Source: Pseudomonas sp. P818 (GTDB lineage: Bacteria; Pseudomonadota; Gammaproteobacteria; Pseudomonadales; Pseudomonadaceae). Taken from it: a DNA stretch of 64,000 nt. Positions 27,454-36,385 of the stretch are shown here, piece by piece. Position numbers and translations under genes: made by a program. The stretch is from assembly GCF_000418555.1 (NCBI RefSeq), contig NZ_ATKM01000017.1:124001-188000 (forward strand), in the 5' to 3' direction. The first letter of the stretch is position 1. Each line of letters opens with the position of its first letter. Under the pieces are notes generated by a model. It was not told the DNA's origin. It worked only from the letters and a program-made list of their open reading frames with translations, and ran no database searches.

Positions 27454-27463
27454 GGTTATTACC

Positions 27464-28342
27464 TCAACCTTTGACGGCGCCGGCGGTGAGGCCGCGCAGG
27501 AAGTACTTACCGGCCAGGATGTAGACCAGCAGAGTGGGCAGCCCGGCGATCATCGCCGCGGCCATGTCGACGTTGTATTCTTTGGCCCCGGTGCTGGTGT
27601 TGACCAGGTTGTTCAGCGCCACGGTGATCGGCTGGGTGTCGCCGCTGGCGAACACCACGCCGAACAGGAAGTCGTTCCAGATCTGGGTGAACTGCCATAT
27701 CAGGCAGACCATGATGGTCGGCACCGACATCGGCAACAGGATGCGTCCGAAGATGGTGAAGAAGCCGGCGCCGTCGAGGCGCGCGGCGCGCACCAGCGCC
27801 TCGGGAATGCTCACGTAGAAGTTGCGGAAGAACAGCGTGGTGAAGGCCAGGCCATAGACCACGTGCACCAGCACCAGGCCTTCGGTGGTGTTGGCCAGAC
27901 CGAGCTGGCCGAGGGTGAAGGACGCTGGCAGCAGGATCACCTGGAACGGCAGGAAGCAGCCGAACAGCAGCAGACCGAAGAACAGCTGCGAGCCGCGAAA
28001 GCGCCACATGGCCAGCACGTAGCCATTTAGCGCGCCGAGCAACGTGGAGATCAGCACTGCCGGGATGGTGATCTTCACCGAGTTCCAGAAGTAGCCGCCG
28101 ACGCCGTCCCAGGCCTTGACCCAGCCGATGACGGTGAACACGTCCGGGATCGACAGCAGGTTGCCGCTGCGGATGTCGTCGGGAGTCTTGAAGCTGGTCA
28201 GCAGCATCACCAGCAGCGGTACCAGGTACACCGCGCAGGCCAGGATCAGGGTGGCGTGAATGGCCAGGCGGCTGAGGCTGAAGGCCCTCATCCGGGGTAC
28301 GGGGCGCGGCGCCAGGCGCGCATCGAGCACGGAATCAGTCAT
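27464..28342 (-). CDS. gtsC: Carbohydrate ABC transporter permease (second subunit)
   Basis: This 292-residue inner membrane protein has six helices. The EAA loop typical of binding-protein-dependent permeases is visible as SIPEALVRAARLDGAGFFTIFGRILLP-like sequence around residues 178-205. It pairs with the upstream permease to form the sugar channel. Its start overlaps the end of that gene by 8 bp. The position and length match GtsC/GltG of other pseudomonads. Confidence 0.9.
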   Translation of the reverse strand: MTDSVLDARLAPRPVPRMRAFSLSRLAIHATLILACAVYLVPLLVMLLTSFKTPDDIRSGNLLSIPDVFTVIGWVKAWDGVGGYFWNSVKITIPAVLISTLLGALNGYVLAMWRFRGSQLFFGLLLFGCFLPFQVILLPASFTLGQLGLANTTEGLVLVHVVYGLAFTTLFFRNFYVSIPEALVRAARLDGAGFFTIFGRILLPMSVPTIMVCLIWQFTQIWNDFLFGVVFASGDTQPITVALNNLVNTSTGAKEYNVDMAAAMIAGLPTLLVYILAGKYFLRGLTAGAVKG

Positions 28343-29243
28343 GGCGTTTGCCTCGCAGTTCGGAATACAGATACGGCACCAGGATCGCCAGCACCGCGCC
28401 GAGCATCAGCATCGCGCTGGCGGCGCCGAGGCCCATCTGGCCGCGGGTGAAGGTGTGGGCGTACATGAACATCGCCGGCAGGTCGGAGGCGTAGCCGGGG
28501 CCGCCAGCGGTCATCGAGGCGACCAGGTCGAAACTCTTGATGGCGATATGCGCGAGGATCATCAGCGCGCTGAAGAACACCGGGCCCAGGCTCGGCAGCA
28601 CGATGCGCAGGTAGATGCTCGGCAGGCTGGCGCCATCGACCTGGGCGGCGCGGATGATCGATTGATCGACGCTGCGCAGCCCGGCGAGAAACAGCGCCAT
28701 GACGAAGCCCGAGGACTGCCACACGGCGGCCATCACCAGGCAGTAGACGACGCGATCCGGGTCCACCAGCCAGTCGAAGCGAAAGCCCTCCCAGCCCCAG
28801 TCACGCAGCAGCTTGTCCAGGCCCAGGCCGGGGTTGAGCAGCCACTTCCAGGCGGTGCCGGTGACGATCATCGACAGTGCCATGGGGTAGAGAAAGATGG
28901 TGCGGATGAAGCCTTCGCGACGGATACGCTGATCCAGCAGCACCGCCAGCAGCACGCCGATGGCCAGGCTGATGGCGATGAACAGACCGCCGAACACCAG
29001 CAGGTTCTGGCTCGCCACCCACCAGCGGTCGTTGTCCCACAGGCGCACGTACTGCTGCAGCCCGACGAAGTTGTAGCTGGGCATGAAGCGCGAGTTGGTG
29101 AACGACAGCAGGAAGGTCCAGCCGATATAGCCGTAGAAGCCCACCAGCACGATGACCATGCTCGGCGCCAGCACCAGCTTGGGCAGCCAGCGCTGCAGGG
29201 CATCCAGTGGCGAGGCTTTGGCGAAGACTGCATTTGAACTCAT
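28335..29243 (-). CDS. gtsB: Carbohydrate ABC transporter permease (first subunit)
   Basis: This 302-residue inner membrane protein has six hydrophobic segments. The EAA-like loop is seen around residues 205-225 (IIRAAQVDGASLPSIYLR). It is the first permease after the binding-protein gene and overlaps the second permease by 8 bp. The short charged N-terminus before helix 1 matches MalF/UgpA-type subunits of this family. Confidence 0.9.
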   Translation of the reverse strand: MSSNAVFAKASPLDALQRWLPKLVLAPSMVIVLVGFYGYIGWTFLLSFTNSRFMPSYNFVGLQQYVRLWDNDRWWVASQNLLVFGGLFIAISLAIGVLLAVLLDQRIRREGFIRTIFLYPMALSMIVTGTAWKWLLNPGLGLDKLLRDWGWEGFRFDWLVDPDRVVYCLVMAAVWQSSGFVMALFLAGLRSVDQSIIRAAQVDGASLPSIYLRIVLPSLGPVFFSALMILAHIAIKSFDLVASMTAGGPGYASDLPAMFMYAHTFTRGQMGLGAASAMLMLGAVLAILVPYLYSELRGKRHD

Positions 29244-29382
29244 GGATCACTCCGTCGTTGCAGGTTGCGCGCCCCTGAGAGGGAAACGCGGCGCGGCCGA
29301 TCCCGTGACGCAGGCCTGCGGGCATGCGCCAGGGATAGAAGGCTTGAAACTACGGCAAGGGCCGGCTACGCGGCCCCGTCAC

Positions 29383-30636
29383 TTACTGCACCGCCTGGAT
29401 CGCCGCCGCCAACTGCTGGGCGGCACGCTTGGGGTCGGCCTTGGGATCGTTGAAGAAGTTGGTCACCACATCGAATACCGCGCCCTGCACGTAGCTGGAC
29501 GCGGCCATGCCGTGGGCCAGGCTCGGCTGCAGACCACCATCGGCAGCGGCCTCCTTGAAGTCGGCCATGGATTTCTGCGCGCAGGCGTCGAAGCTGCTCA
29601 TGTCCTGGTCCATACGCACCGGGATCGAGCCCTTGTTCTGGTTGAAGAACTCCTGGAACTCGTTGCCCATCACCGTGCGCGCCAGGTCTTCCTGGGCCTT
29701 GCGGTTGTCGGCGTTGCTCAGCTTGAACATGGCCAGCGAGTCGATGTTGAAGGCGAAGCTGCCCTGGGTGCCGGGGAAGGCCAGGCATTCGTAGTCCTTG
29801 CCAGCCACCTTGCCGGCGGCGGTCCACTCGCTCTTGGCCCAGTCGCCCATGATCTGCATGCCGGCCTTGCCGTCGATCACCATGCCGGTGGCGCTGTTCC
29901 AGTCGCGCCCGGCGGCGTCGGCGTCGATGTAGCCGCGCAGTTTTTGCAGGGCGGCGAACACCTCGACCATCTTGTCGCCGGTCAGGGTCGCGCGGTCCTG
30001 CTCGACGAAGGCCTTGCGAAAGCCCTCGGGGCCGAGAATGCTGAAGGCCAGGTCTTCGAACACGGTGCCGTCCTGCCAGGGCTGGCCGCCGTGGGCGATG
30101 GCGATGAAGCCGGCCGCCTTGAGCTTGTCGGCGGCGGCGAAGAATCCGTCGAGGGTGGTCGGCGGTGTGGCGCCAGCCTTCTCGAATACTTGCGGGTTGA
30201 TCCACAACCAGTTGACCCGGTGCACGTTGACCGGCACTGCCACGTAATCGCCCTGGTACTTCATCACGTCCACCACCTGTGGCGGCAGCAGGTCATCCCA
30301 CTTTTGCTCGGCGGCGACATCGTTGAGATCGGCGAGCAGGCCCAGCTCACCCCATTCCTGGATATCCGGGCCCTTGATCTGTGCGGCCGCAGGCGGATTG
30401 CCTGACACGGCGCGAGTTTTCAACACGGTCATGGCCGCTTCGCCACCGCCGCCGGCAACGGCGAAATCCTTCCATTTGTGGCCCTGGGCTTCGACCAGTT
30501 TCTGCAGGGTATCGGCAGCGCGTTTTTCACCACCGGAGGTCCACCAGTGCAGCACTTCGACTTCACCGGCAGTAGCGGACAGGGGCAACAGGACTGCGAG
30601 GGAGATGGCACAGGACAGGCGAGAGATCGCTTTCAT
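29383..30636 (-). CDS. gtsA: Glucose/sugar ABC transporter binding protein
   Basis: This 417-residue periplasmic binding protein has a signal peptide cleaved after about residue 23 (LSATA). Early motifs HWWTSGGEKRAADTL and KGPDIQEWGELGLL match glucose-binding proteins of Pseudomonas (GtsA/GltB). The frame is open 12 residues further upstream, but the start at 30636 directly precedes a standard signal sequence. It is the first gene of the gts operon. A 139-bp gap to gtsB suggests processing or attenuation that lets this protein be made in excess. Trp-rich sites (WWT, WQDG) probably stack on the sugar. Confidence 0.9.
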   Translation of the reverse strand: MKAISRLSCAISLAVLLPLSATAGEVEVLHWWTSGGEKRAADTLQKLVEAQGHKWKDFAVAGGGGEAAMTVLKTRAVSGNPPAAAQIKGPDIQEWGELGLLADLNDVAAEQKWDDLLPPQVVDVMKYQGDYVAVPVNVHRVNWLWINPQVFEKAGATPPTTLDGFFAAADKLKAAGFIAIAHGGQPWQDGTVFEDLAFSILGPEGFRKAFVEQDRATLTGDKMVEVFAALQKLRGYIDADAAGRDWNSATGMVIDGKAGMQIMGDWAKSEWTAAGKVAGKDYECLAFPGTQGSFAFNIDSLAMFKLSNADNRKAQEDLARTVMGNEFQEFFNQNKGSIPVRMDQDMSSFDACAQKSMADFKEAAADGGLQPSLAHGMAASSYVQGAVFDVVTNFFNDPKADPKRAAQQLAAAIQAVQ

Positions 30637-30724
30637 GGGATGAGACACCTTGTTGTTGTTATTCGCGAGCAAGTCGTGGTGCTTGCATTGCGAACGAGTC
30701 TACCCAGCCCCCAATGTGGCAGGG

Positions 30725-30785
30725 GTAACAAAGGGTATTGGAAAGTCACCAGGCCGTTACAAAGTGGTGCCGGCACGTTACATGA
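30725..30785. promoter_or_regulatory. Candidate operator in the gtsA promoter region
   Basis: GTAACAAAG (30725-30733), GTTACAAAG (30756-30764) and GTTACATGA (30777-30785) form repeated half-sites. The last two are spaced 21 bp apart, two helical turns. Direct repeats fit an OmpR-type regulator such as the GltR-like protein encoded nearby. No binding motif for that regulator was checked. Confidence 0.35.
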
Positions 30786-30837
30786 GGCTGCACGCCGCGC
30801 ATTCTGCGGTTCGACGCGAGGGCTCACGAGCGCAAAT

Positions 30838-32286
30838 TCAACGGGATTGGCGCGGTAGCCAGAGGGTGACGCGCAGCCCTCCGTCACGCAGATTGCGCAG
30901 GCTCAGCTCGCCGCCGTGGCTGTGCGCCAGGTTGCGTGCGATGCCCAGGCCCATGCCGTAGCCCTGCTGCTGACTGGCCAGGCGAAAGTGCGGCTCGAAC
31001 ACCTGCTCGAGCTTTTGCTCGGGCACACCTGGCCCCTCGTCATCGACATGCAGGACGAACGCCTCGGCGTCGTCCTCGATGTGCAGGTGCGCGCGCTCGC
31101 CATACTTCAGGGCGTTGTCCAGCAGATTGCCGATGCAACGGCGCAAGGCCAGCGGCTTGCCGGGATAAAGATCACGCGCGGCACCATCGAGGGTCACGCG
31201 GCCCGAGCCGAGGTAGGGTTCGATCAACCCGTGCAGCAGGTGATTGAGGTCGACCGGCTCGATGTTCTCGTGGATATCGGTGTCCTTCACGCATTGCAGC
31301 GCCCCCTTGACCAGCAGCTCGAGGTCGTCCAGATCGCGCCCGAATTTATTTTGCAGGCTTTCGTCGTCGAGCAGCTCCACGCGCAGGCGCAGGCGCGTGA
31401 TGGGCGTGCGCAGGTCGTGGGAAATGGCGCTGAACAGCTGGCTGCGCTCGGTCAGGTAACGGCTGATGCGCTCGCGCATGGCGTTGAAGGCACGCGCCAC
31501 CTCTACCACCTCGCGGCCCCCGCCTTCGGCCACCGGCTCCACTTCCGCCCCCAGCGACAGGTGCCGCGCAGTACGCGCCAGACGCTTGAGCGGACGGCTC
31601 TGCAGGTGCACCAGCAAGCCGATGAATAGCAGCAGAAAAACACTGGTCAGGAGAATGAACCACAGCTGCTGGGTAGGCAGAAAGGGCTCCTCCAGGCTGG
31701 TATAAGGCTCGGGCAGCAGCGAGGCGATGTACAGCCACTCCCCCGGGGCCAGCTGGATCTGCGTCACAAGCACCGGCGGGTTGAGCGGCTCCAGGGTCAG
31801 TGCATAGTGCGCCCAGGAGCGCGGCAGCTCGTCGAGCTTCAGGCCGCCGTTGAAGATCAGCAGATCGTCCGGCCTGACGAAGGTCACCGAGATATCCGCG
31901 GCGTTGCCCAGAGCCTGACGCAGCACCTCGGTGACCGCCTCGGTCACCGCCTGCTTGCGCGGTGTGGCCGGCAGCAGCTTCATCTGCAACGGACGGTCGT
32001 TGAGGCTGACCACGAAGCGCGTGCCGCCCATGCTGCGCAACTGGTCGAGCACCAGCGGCCGGTAATTCACCGGCAGGGAACGAAAGTAACGCACGCTGGC
32101 CGACATCGAATGAGCCAGGCTGCGCGCCGTGGTCACCAGGCCTTCGAGCTGGGTAGCGCGCAACTGCGACAGCCAGATCACACTGGACAGCGTCTGCGCC
32201 GCGAGTATCGCCAGCAGGGTGAGCAGCAGCATGCGCCCGAGCAGCGAACGCGGCAGCGGCAACCAGCGCCTTGGCTCAACGGCCAT
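30838..32286 (-). CDS. gtrS: Sensor histidine kinase of the glucose uptake system
   Basis: This 482-residue kinase has two membrane segments (about 12-35 and 209-230) enclosing a periplasmic sensor domain, then a HAMP linker. The H-box is SAISHDLRTPITRL, the N-box NLLDNALKYGE, and G-boxes include DEGPGVPE and GYGMGLGIA. In pseudomonads the kinase at this locus (GtrS) senses 2-ketogluconate or 6-phosphogluconate and controls GltR. The frame is open upstream, but the start at 32286 gives the family N-terminus and overlaps the response-regulator gene by 11 bp. The same gene order supports the name. Confidence 0.88.
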   Translation of the reverse strand: MAVEPRRWLPLPRSLLGRMLLLTLLAILAAQTLSSVIWLSQLRATQLEGLVTTARSLAHSMSASVRYFRSLPVNYRPLVLDQLRSMGGTRFVVSLNDRPLQMKLLPATPRKQAVTEAVTEVLRQALGNAADISVTFVRPDDLLIFNGGLKLDELPRSWAHYALTLEPLNPPVLVTQIQLAPGEWLYIASLLPEPYTSLEEPFLPTQQLWFILLTSVFLLLFIGLLVHLQSRPLKRLARTARHLSLGAEVEPVAEGGGREVVEVARAFNAMRERISRYLTERSQLFSAISHDLRTPITRLRLRVELLDDESLQNKFGRDLDDLELLVKGALQCVKDTDIHENIEPVDLNHLLHGLIEPYLGSGRVTLDGAARDLYPGKPLALRRCIGNLLDNALKYGERAHLHIEDDAEAFVLHVDDEGPGVPEQKLEQVFEPHFRLASQQQGYGMGLGIARNLAHSHGGELSLRNLRDGGLRVTLWLPRQSR

Positions 32287-33010
32287 CGCCAGCCTGCACG
32301 CTGACGGTCGCCGCCAGTTGATAACCGCTGCCACGCACGGTACGGATCAGCCGCGGCGGCTTGTCGGTATCGCGCAGGCGCTGGCGCAGCCGGCTTACCG
32401 CCATGTCGACGATGCGCTCCAGCGGCATCACCTCGCGGCCACGGGTGGCATTGCCGATGGTGTCGCGGTCGAGAATCTGCTGCGGGTGATCGAGAAACAG
32501 CTTGAGCAAGGCGAAGTCGGCACCGGACAGGATCACCTCCTCGCCGTCGCGATGGAACAGGCGGTGGCTGACCATGTCCAGGCGCCAGTCATCGAATGCC
32601 AGCACCTCGCCGCTGCGCTCCTGGCTGAACTGCGCGCGGCGTAGCAGCGCCTTGATCCGCGCCAGCAATTCGCGCGGGCTGAACGGTTTGCCGAGGTAGT
32701 CATCGGCGCCCAGCTCCAGGCCGATCACCCGGTCGGCCTCGTCGGAGCTGGCGGTGAGCATGATCACCGGCACCTGGGCAAAACGCTGGTGTTCGCGCAC
32801 CCAGCGGCACAGGCTGAAGCCATCCTCGTCGGGCAGCATCACATCGAGGATGACCAGGTCTGCCGACTCCGCACACAGGCTCTGGCGAAAGGCGGCGCCG
32901 TCGGCCACGGCGCGCACCTGAAAGCCGACGCGGCTCAGGTAGGTCTCGAGCAGTTCACGTATTTCCTGGTCGTCATCGACCAGCAGAATCGATTTGCCGG
33001 GCTGGCTCAT
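32276..33010 (-). CDS. gltR: Response regulator of the glucose uptake system (OmpR family)
   Basis: This 244-residue protein has a receiver domain (acidic VDDDQE at 11-16, phospho-acceptor Asp56 in VILDVMLPDE, Lys in LGKPFSP near 108) and a C-terminal winged helix (RTVRGSGYQL). It lies between glk and the kinase, as gltR does in P. aeruginosa. It should activate the gts transport operon and the porin gene. Its stop overlaps the kinase start, so both are made together. Confidence 0.9.
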   Translation of the reverse strand: MSQPGKSILLVDDDQEIRELLETYLSRVGFQVRAVADGAAFRQSLCAESADLVILDVMLPDEDGFSLCRWVREHQRFAQVPVIMLTASSDEADRVIGLELGADDYLGKPFSPRELLARIKALLRRAQFSQERSGEVLAFDDWRLDMVSHRLFHRDGEEVILSGADFALLKLFLDHPQQILDRDTIGNATRGREVMPLERIVDMAVSRLRQRLRDTDKPPRLIRTVRGSGYQLAATVSVQAGDGR

Positions 33011-33066
33011 GGTCCGCCGTCCTTGTTGTATTCATGCCGCAATGCGGGCCTGGATCGGTGCAGGTT

Positions 33067-34029
33067 CTAACCGGCCTCGGCCCTCTGTTGCAAGGCCACG
33101 CCAGCACCAGTCAGACCGGGATACTCGGCCGTCACCAGCCACACAGGGACGCCGTCAAGGTAATGGCTCATGCAGCCCTTGTCGCGGAAACTCTTGGCAA
33201 AACCGCTGGCGAGAAAGCGCTCGGCAAAACGCGGCACCACGCCGCCGACGATGTAGACGCCGCCGCGCGCGCCCAGCGTCAGCACATTGTTGCCGGCAAC
33301 GCGCCCGAGCCAGACGCTGAACTGCTCCAGCACCTGTGCAGCGACCGGCTCGCCGGCCAGGCCGGCAGCACTGACCGCAGCCGGCGTATCGTGCTGCGGC
33401 GGCTGGCCGTCCAGCTCGCAGATGGCGCGGTATAGCGCCAGCAGGCCGTTGCCGCTGAGCACGTCCTCGGCTCGCACATGACCCAGTTGCCGATAAAGAA
33501 CCTGCCACAGCTCGGCTTCGCGCGGACTGCCGATGGGCAAGTCGACATGCCCACCCTCGCCCGGCAGCACCAGCCAGCGACCGTCCGCCTGTTCCAGCAG
33601 TGTGCCGACGCCCAGACCGGTACCGGCGCCGATCACCAGCACCGGCCGTTCTGCCTGCCCCTGCCCCGCACACACCGGCACCCGCTCGTGCTCGGCCAGA
33701 CGCGTCATGCCCAGTGCCATCGCGGAGAAGTCGTTGATCATCAGCAGCTCGTCGACCTGCAACGCTTCGCAGAAGGCGGCACGATCGATACGCCAATGAT
33801 TGTTGGTGAAACGAAACAGATCACCGCTGACCGGCCCGGCGCAGGCCAGACACACCGAGCCGATGGACCCCAGCGGCAACCCCTGGGCTTGCAGATAGGC
33901 AACGATGGCCTGCTCCGGCCCGGAAAAATCGGCGGTCGCCAGAACCTGTACCGCCTCCAGCTGATCGTCACGCCACAGGGCGAAGCGTGCGTTGGTACCA
34001 CCGATGTCGCCGACCAGAGCCAGTTTCAC
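33067..34029 (-). CDS. glk: Glucokinase
   Basis: Glucokinase phosphorylates intracellular glucose with ATP, feeding the Entner-Doudoroff route. The protein has 320 residues with the ATP-binding GDIGGTNARF at residues 8-17, and the later INDFSAMALG and GAGTGLGVG motifs of bacterial glucokinases (ROK-unrelated Glk family). It is the first gene of the run glk, gltR, gtrS. In P. aeruginosa edd lies upstream of glk. Here the upstream neighbour is an unrelated divergent hydroxylase gene, so the locus has been rearranged. Confidence 0.94.
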   Translation of the reverse strand: MKLALVGDIGGTNARFALWRDDQLEAVQVLATADFSGPEQAIVAYLQAQGLPLGSIGSVCLACAGPVSGDLFRFTNNHWRIDRAAFCEALQVDELLMINDFSAMALGMTRLAEHERVPVCAGQGQAERPVLVIGAGTGLGVGTLLEQADGRWLVLPGEGGHVDLPIGSPREAELWQVLYRQLGHVRAEDVLSGNGLLALYRAICELDGQPPQHDTPAAVSAAGLAGEPVAAQVLEQFSVWLGRVAGNNVLTLGARGGVYIVGGVVPRFAERFLASGFAKSFRDKGCMSHYLDGVPVWLVTAEYPGLTGAGVALQQRAEAG

Positions 34030-34174
34030 GTACGCGCCTCCATGGCGAGGGGGGCATGGGCTATCTCGGAAGCGTGAGGGGACATGCTATCGACTCCAAC
34101 TCGAATTATTTTTGTAGTTCAGACAACGCGCATCACAGTAAACCCGAAAATTACGCCTATCAAGACAGCCAAAG

Positions 34175-34189
34175 TTGTAATAACAACAA
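34175..34189. promoter_or_regulatory. Possible HexR operator upstream of glk
   Basis: The 15-bp stretch fits TTGT-N7-ACAA, the reported HexR half-site arrangement in pseudomonads. It lies 146 bp upstream of the glk start in an AT-rich gap. HexR controls edd-glk type operons, so the position is sensible, but a short motif like this can occur by chance. Confidence 0.35.
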
Positions 34190-34317
34190 TATTTGATATC
34201 GCCCTGGGGCCTCCCTCCCTGTAACGCATTCAGCTCCCGGCATGATCCCGGACAATATCCGCCACCGTCCCGCCGCCTAGACTCAGCCCTTCCCGAGTTC
34301 GCACGGAGATCTGCAGC

Positions 34318-35490
34318 ATGTCACCCGATATCGTCATCGTCGGCGCAGGCCCGGCTGGCCTTTGCCTGGCACGCGCCCTGTCCGGGCACGGTCTGTCCAT
34401 CATCGTGCTGGAACGCCAGCCCGAGCAGGCACTGGCCGAACCAGGCTTCGACGGCCGCGAGATCGCCCTCACCCACGGCTCGCAGGCGCTGCTGGAGCGC
34501 CTCGGCCTGTGGCAGCGCCTGCCCACCGAGGATGTCGCCGTGCTACGCGATGCCCAGGTATTCAACGGTCCCTCGCTGTTCGCCCTGAAGATCCGCGCCG
34601 AACAGGCCGGTGCCGAGCGACTCGGCCATCTGGTAGCCAACCAGGCCATTCGCCGCGCCGCTTATCAGACGCTAAGCGAATGCAGCGATGTGCAATTGCT
34701 GTGTGAAACCAGCGTACGCGCCATCGAGCAAAGCCAGAACGAGGTGAAGCTGGTGCTTCAGGATGGCCAGGTGCTGCAACCACGCCTGCTGGTCGCCGCC
34801 GACAGCCGCTTCTCGGAGACCCGCCGCCAGCTCGGTATCGGCGCGCAACTCAAGGATTTCGGCAAGACCATGCTGGTGTGCCGCATGCAGCACGAACAGG
34901 ATCACCAGCAAATAGCCTGGGAATGGTTCGGCTATGGCCAGACCCTGGCCCTGCTACCGCTCAATGGCCGGCAGTCGTCGATGGTCCTCACCCTGCCACC
35001 GCGCGAAATAGAACGCCTGCAGAAACTCGACGAAGCGATTTTCACCCGCGAGATGGAAAAGCGCTTCGACCGCCGTCTGGGTGCCATGCAACTGATCAGC
35101 AGCCGCCACGCCTATCCGCTGGTGGGCGCCTACGCCCGACGCATGGTCGGCAACCGCTGCGCCCTGCTCGGCGATGCCGCAGTGGGTATGCACCCGGTCA
35201 CCGCGCACGGCTTCAACTTCGGCCTGATCGGCGTGCAGCTGCTCAGTGACGCGCTACTCGCGGCGCATCGCAAAGGCCAGGACATCGGTGCGACTGCGCC
35301 CTTGGCGCGCTATGAGCGCCAGCTGCGCCTGGCCACCTGGCCGTTGTATCAGGCCACCAACCTGCTGGTTGAGTTGTACACCAACGACCACCTGCCCGCC
35401 CGCCTGCTACGCGGCGCAGGCCTGCGCGTGGCTCAGGGCCTGCTACCGCTGAAGAAGGGTATCGCCCGGCACCTGACCGCTCGCGCCTGA
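34318..35490 (+). CDS. ubiM: FAD-dependent hydroxylase of the UbiH/UbiM group
   Basis: This 390-residue flavoprotein has the FAD motif GAGPAGL at residues 10-16, and a second FAD motif GDAAVGMHPVTAHGFNFGL near 290-310. The middle motif reads AADSRFSETRR instead of the usual GADGxxS of UbiH/UbiF, a feature I associate with UbiM. The enzyme would hydroxylate the ubiquinone ring at C5, at the membrane face. It is divergent from glk and convergent with an SH3 protein gene, away from other ubi genes. It could also be a generic UbiH-like monooxygenase. Confidence 0.65.
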   Translation: MSPDIVIVGAGPAGLCLARALSGHGLSIIVLERQPEQALAEPGFDGREIALTHGSQALLERLGLWQRLPTEDVAVLRDAQVFNGPSLFALKIRAEQAGAERLGHLVANQAIRRAAYQTLSECSDVQLLCETSVRAIEQSQNEVKLVLQDGQVLQPRLLVAADSRFSETRRQLGIGAQLKDFGKTMLVCRMQHEQDHQQIAWEWFGYGQTLALLPLNGRQSSMVLTLPPREIERLQKLDEAIFTREMEKRFDRRLGAMQLISSRHAYPLVGAYARRMVGNRCALLGDAAVGMHPVTAHGFNFGLIGVQLLSDALLAAHRKGQDIGATAPLARYERQLRLATWPLYQATNLLVELYTNDHLPARLLRGAGLRVAQGLLPLKKGIARHLTARA

Positions 35491-35499
35491 TGGATTGGA

Positions 35500-36156
35500 T
35501 TACACCCACTGATCGTTACGCTTGCGTCGCACGCGCAGCATGGTCGGCAGGATCAGGCCGAGCAGCAGCCCGGCGCCCGCGATGCTGCCGCCATAGGCCA
35601 TGTAGCGCATCAGCACCTGTTGCTGTTCCTCACCCAGTTGCGCCTGGGCATCGCGCAGCTGCGAACGGGTTGTGGTCAGCTCGGCATCCAGCGCGCCGCG
35701 GGCGGCCTGTAGCTCATCGATCAGCTTCTTGCGCGAGTCCAGGGTTTCCTGCATGCCCTGCACGCGCACTTTCCAGGCATCGTCGATGCCTTTGAGCTCG
35801 GCGCTGAGGTCGGCGACCTTCTGCTCCAGCTGCGGCAGACGCTCGGCTTGGCCGGGCACCGATTGCAGGTCGCGGCTGGGAATCCATACCGTGTTGCCAC
35901 TTTCACTGCGCACCTGGCTGTAGTCGCCTTGGGTGCGCAACAACTCCACTTTTTCCCCGGAAGTCAGGGTGCCAACGATGCGATAGCCATCGGTGGGGCC
36001 GCTGCGCACATAGGTGTTGAGGCTGTCGCTGACCCAGCGCTGATTGCTGGCAGCCTCTTCGGCAAGGGCCGGTTGTGCGCCGCCGAGCAGGCCACCGAGC
36101 AGCAGGCAGGCGCCGAGAAGGCGAGGTTGGAATGGAGTATGACGAGATAAAAACAT
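35500..36156 (-). CDS. TIGR04211-type SH3 and coiled-coil membrane protein (YgiM-like)
   Basis: This 218-residue protein has a signal peptide (cleaved near AQPALA, about residue 32), a bacterial SH3 domain (residues about 42-100, with NTYVRSGPTDGYRIVG), a coiled coil (about 105-185), and a C-terminal membrane segment (about 187-208) with a basic tail. This is the layout of the TIGR04211 family. It should sit in the inner membrane with the SH3 domain in the periplasm, possibly touching peptidoglycan. The function is not established. It converges with the hydroxylase gene, with 9 bp between stops. Confidence 0.85.
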   Translation of the reverse strand: MFLSRHTPFQPRLLGACLLLGGLLGGAQPALAEEAASNQRWVSDSLNTYVRSGPTDGYRIVGTLTSGEKVELLRTQGDYSQVRSESGNTVWIPSRDLQSVPGQAERLPQLEQKVADLSAELKGIDDAWKVRVQGMQETLDSRKKLIDELQAARGALDAELTTTRSQLRDAQAQLGEEQQQVLMRYMAYGGSIAGAGLLLGLILPTMLRVRRKRNDQWV

Positions 36157-36385
36157 GGGGCGATCTTCACGTGGCAGTCAGACGAACCCGGCGAACGGGA
36201 TGAACGTGCCGGCCGCGCGCTCAACGCATGCTCAAGCATGATCCAGGCAGAATCCGCGACGAAGACGCCACACTAGCGGCCAATAGCCATCTATTCCTGC
36301 CGGTACGGGCCGACAGCAGACAGACATTGCCCCCTCGCTTCGAGTTCACTCGTGGCAGGCGATGGTGGATGGACGGAACGTCGAC

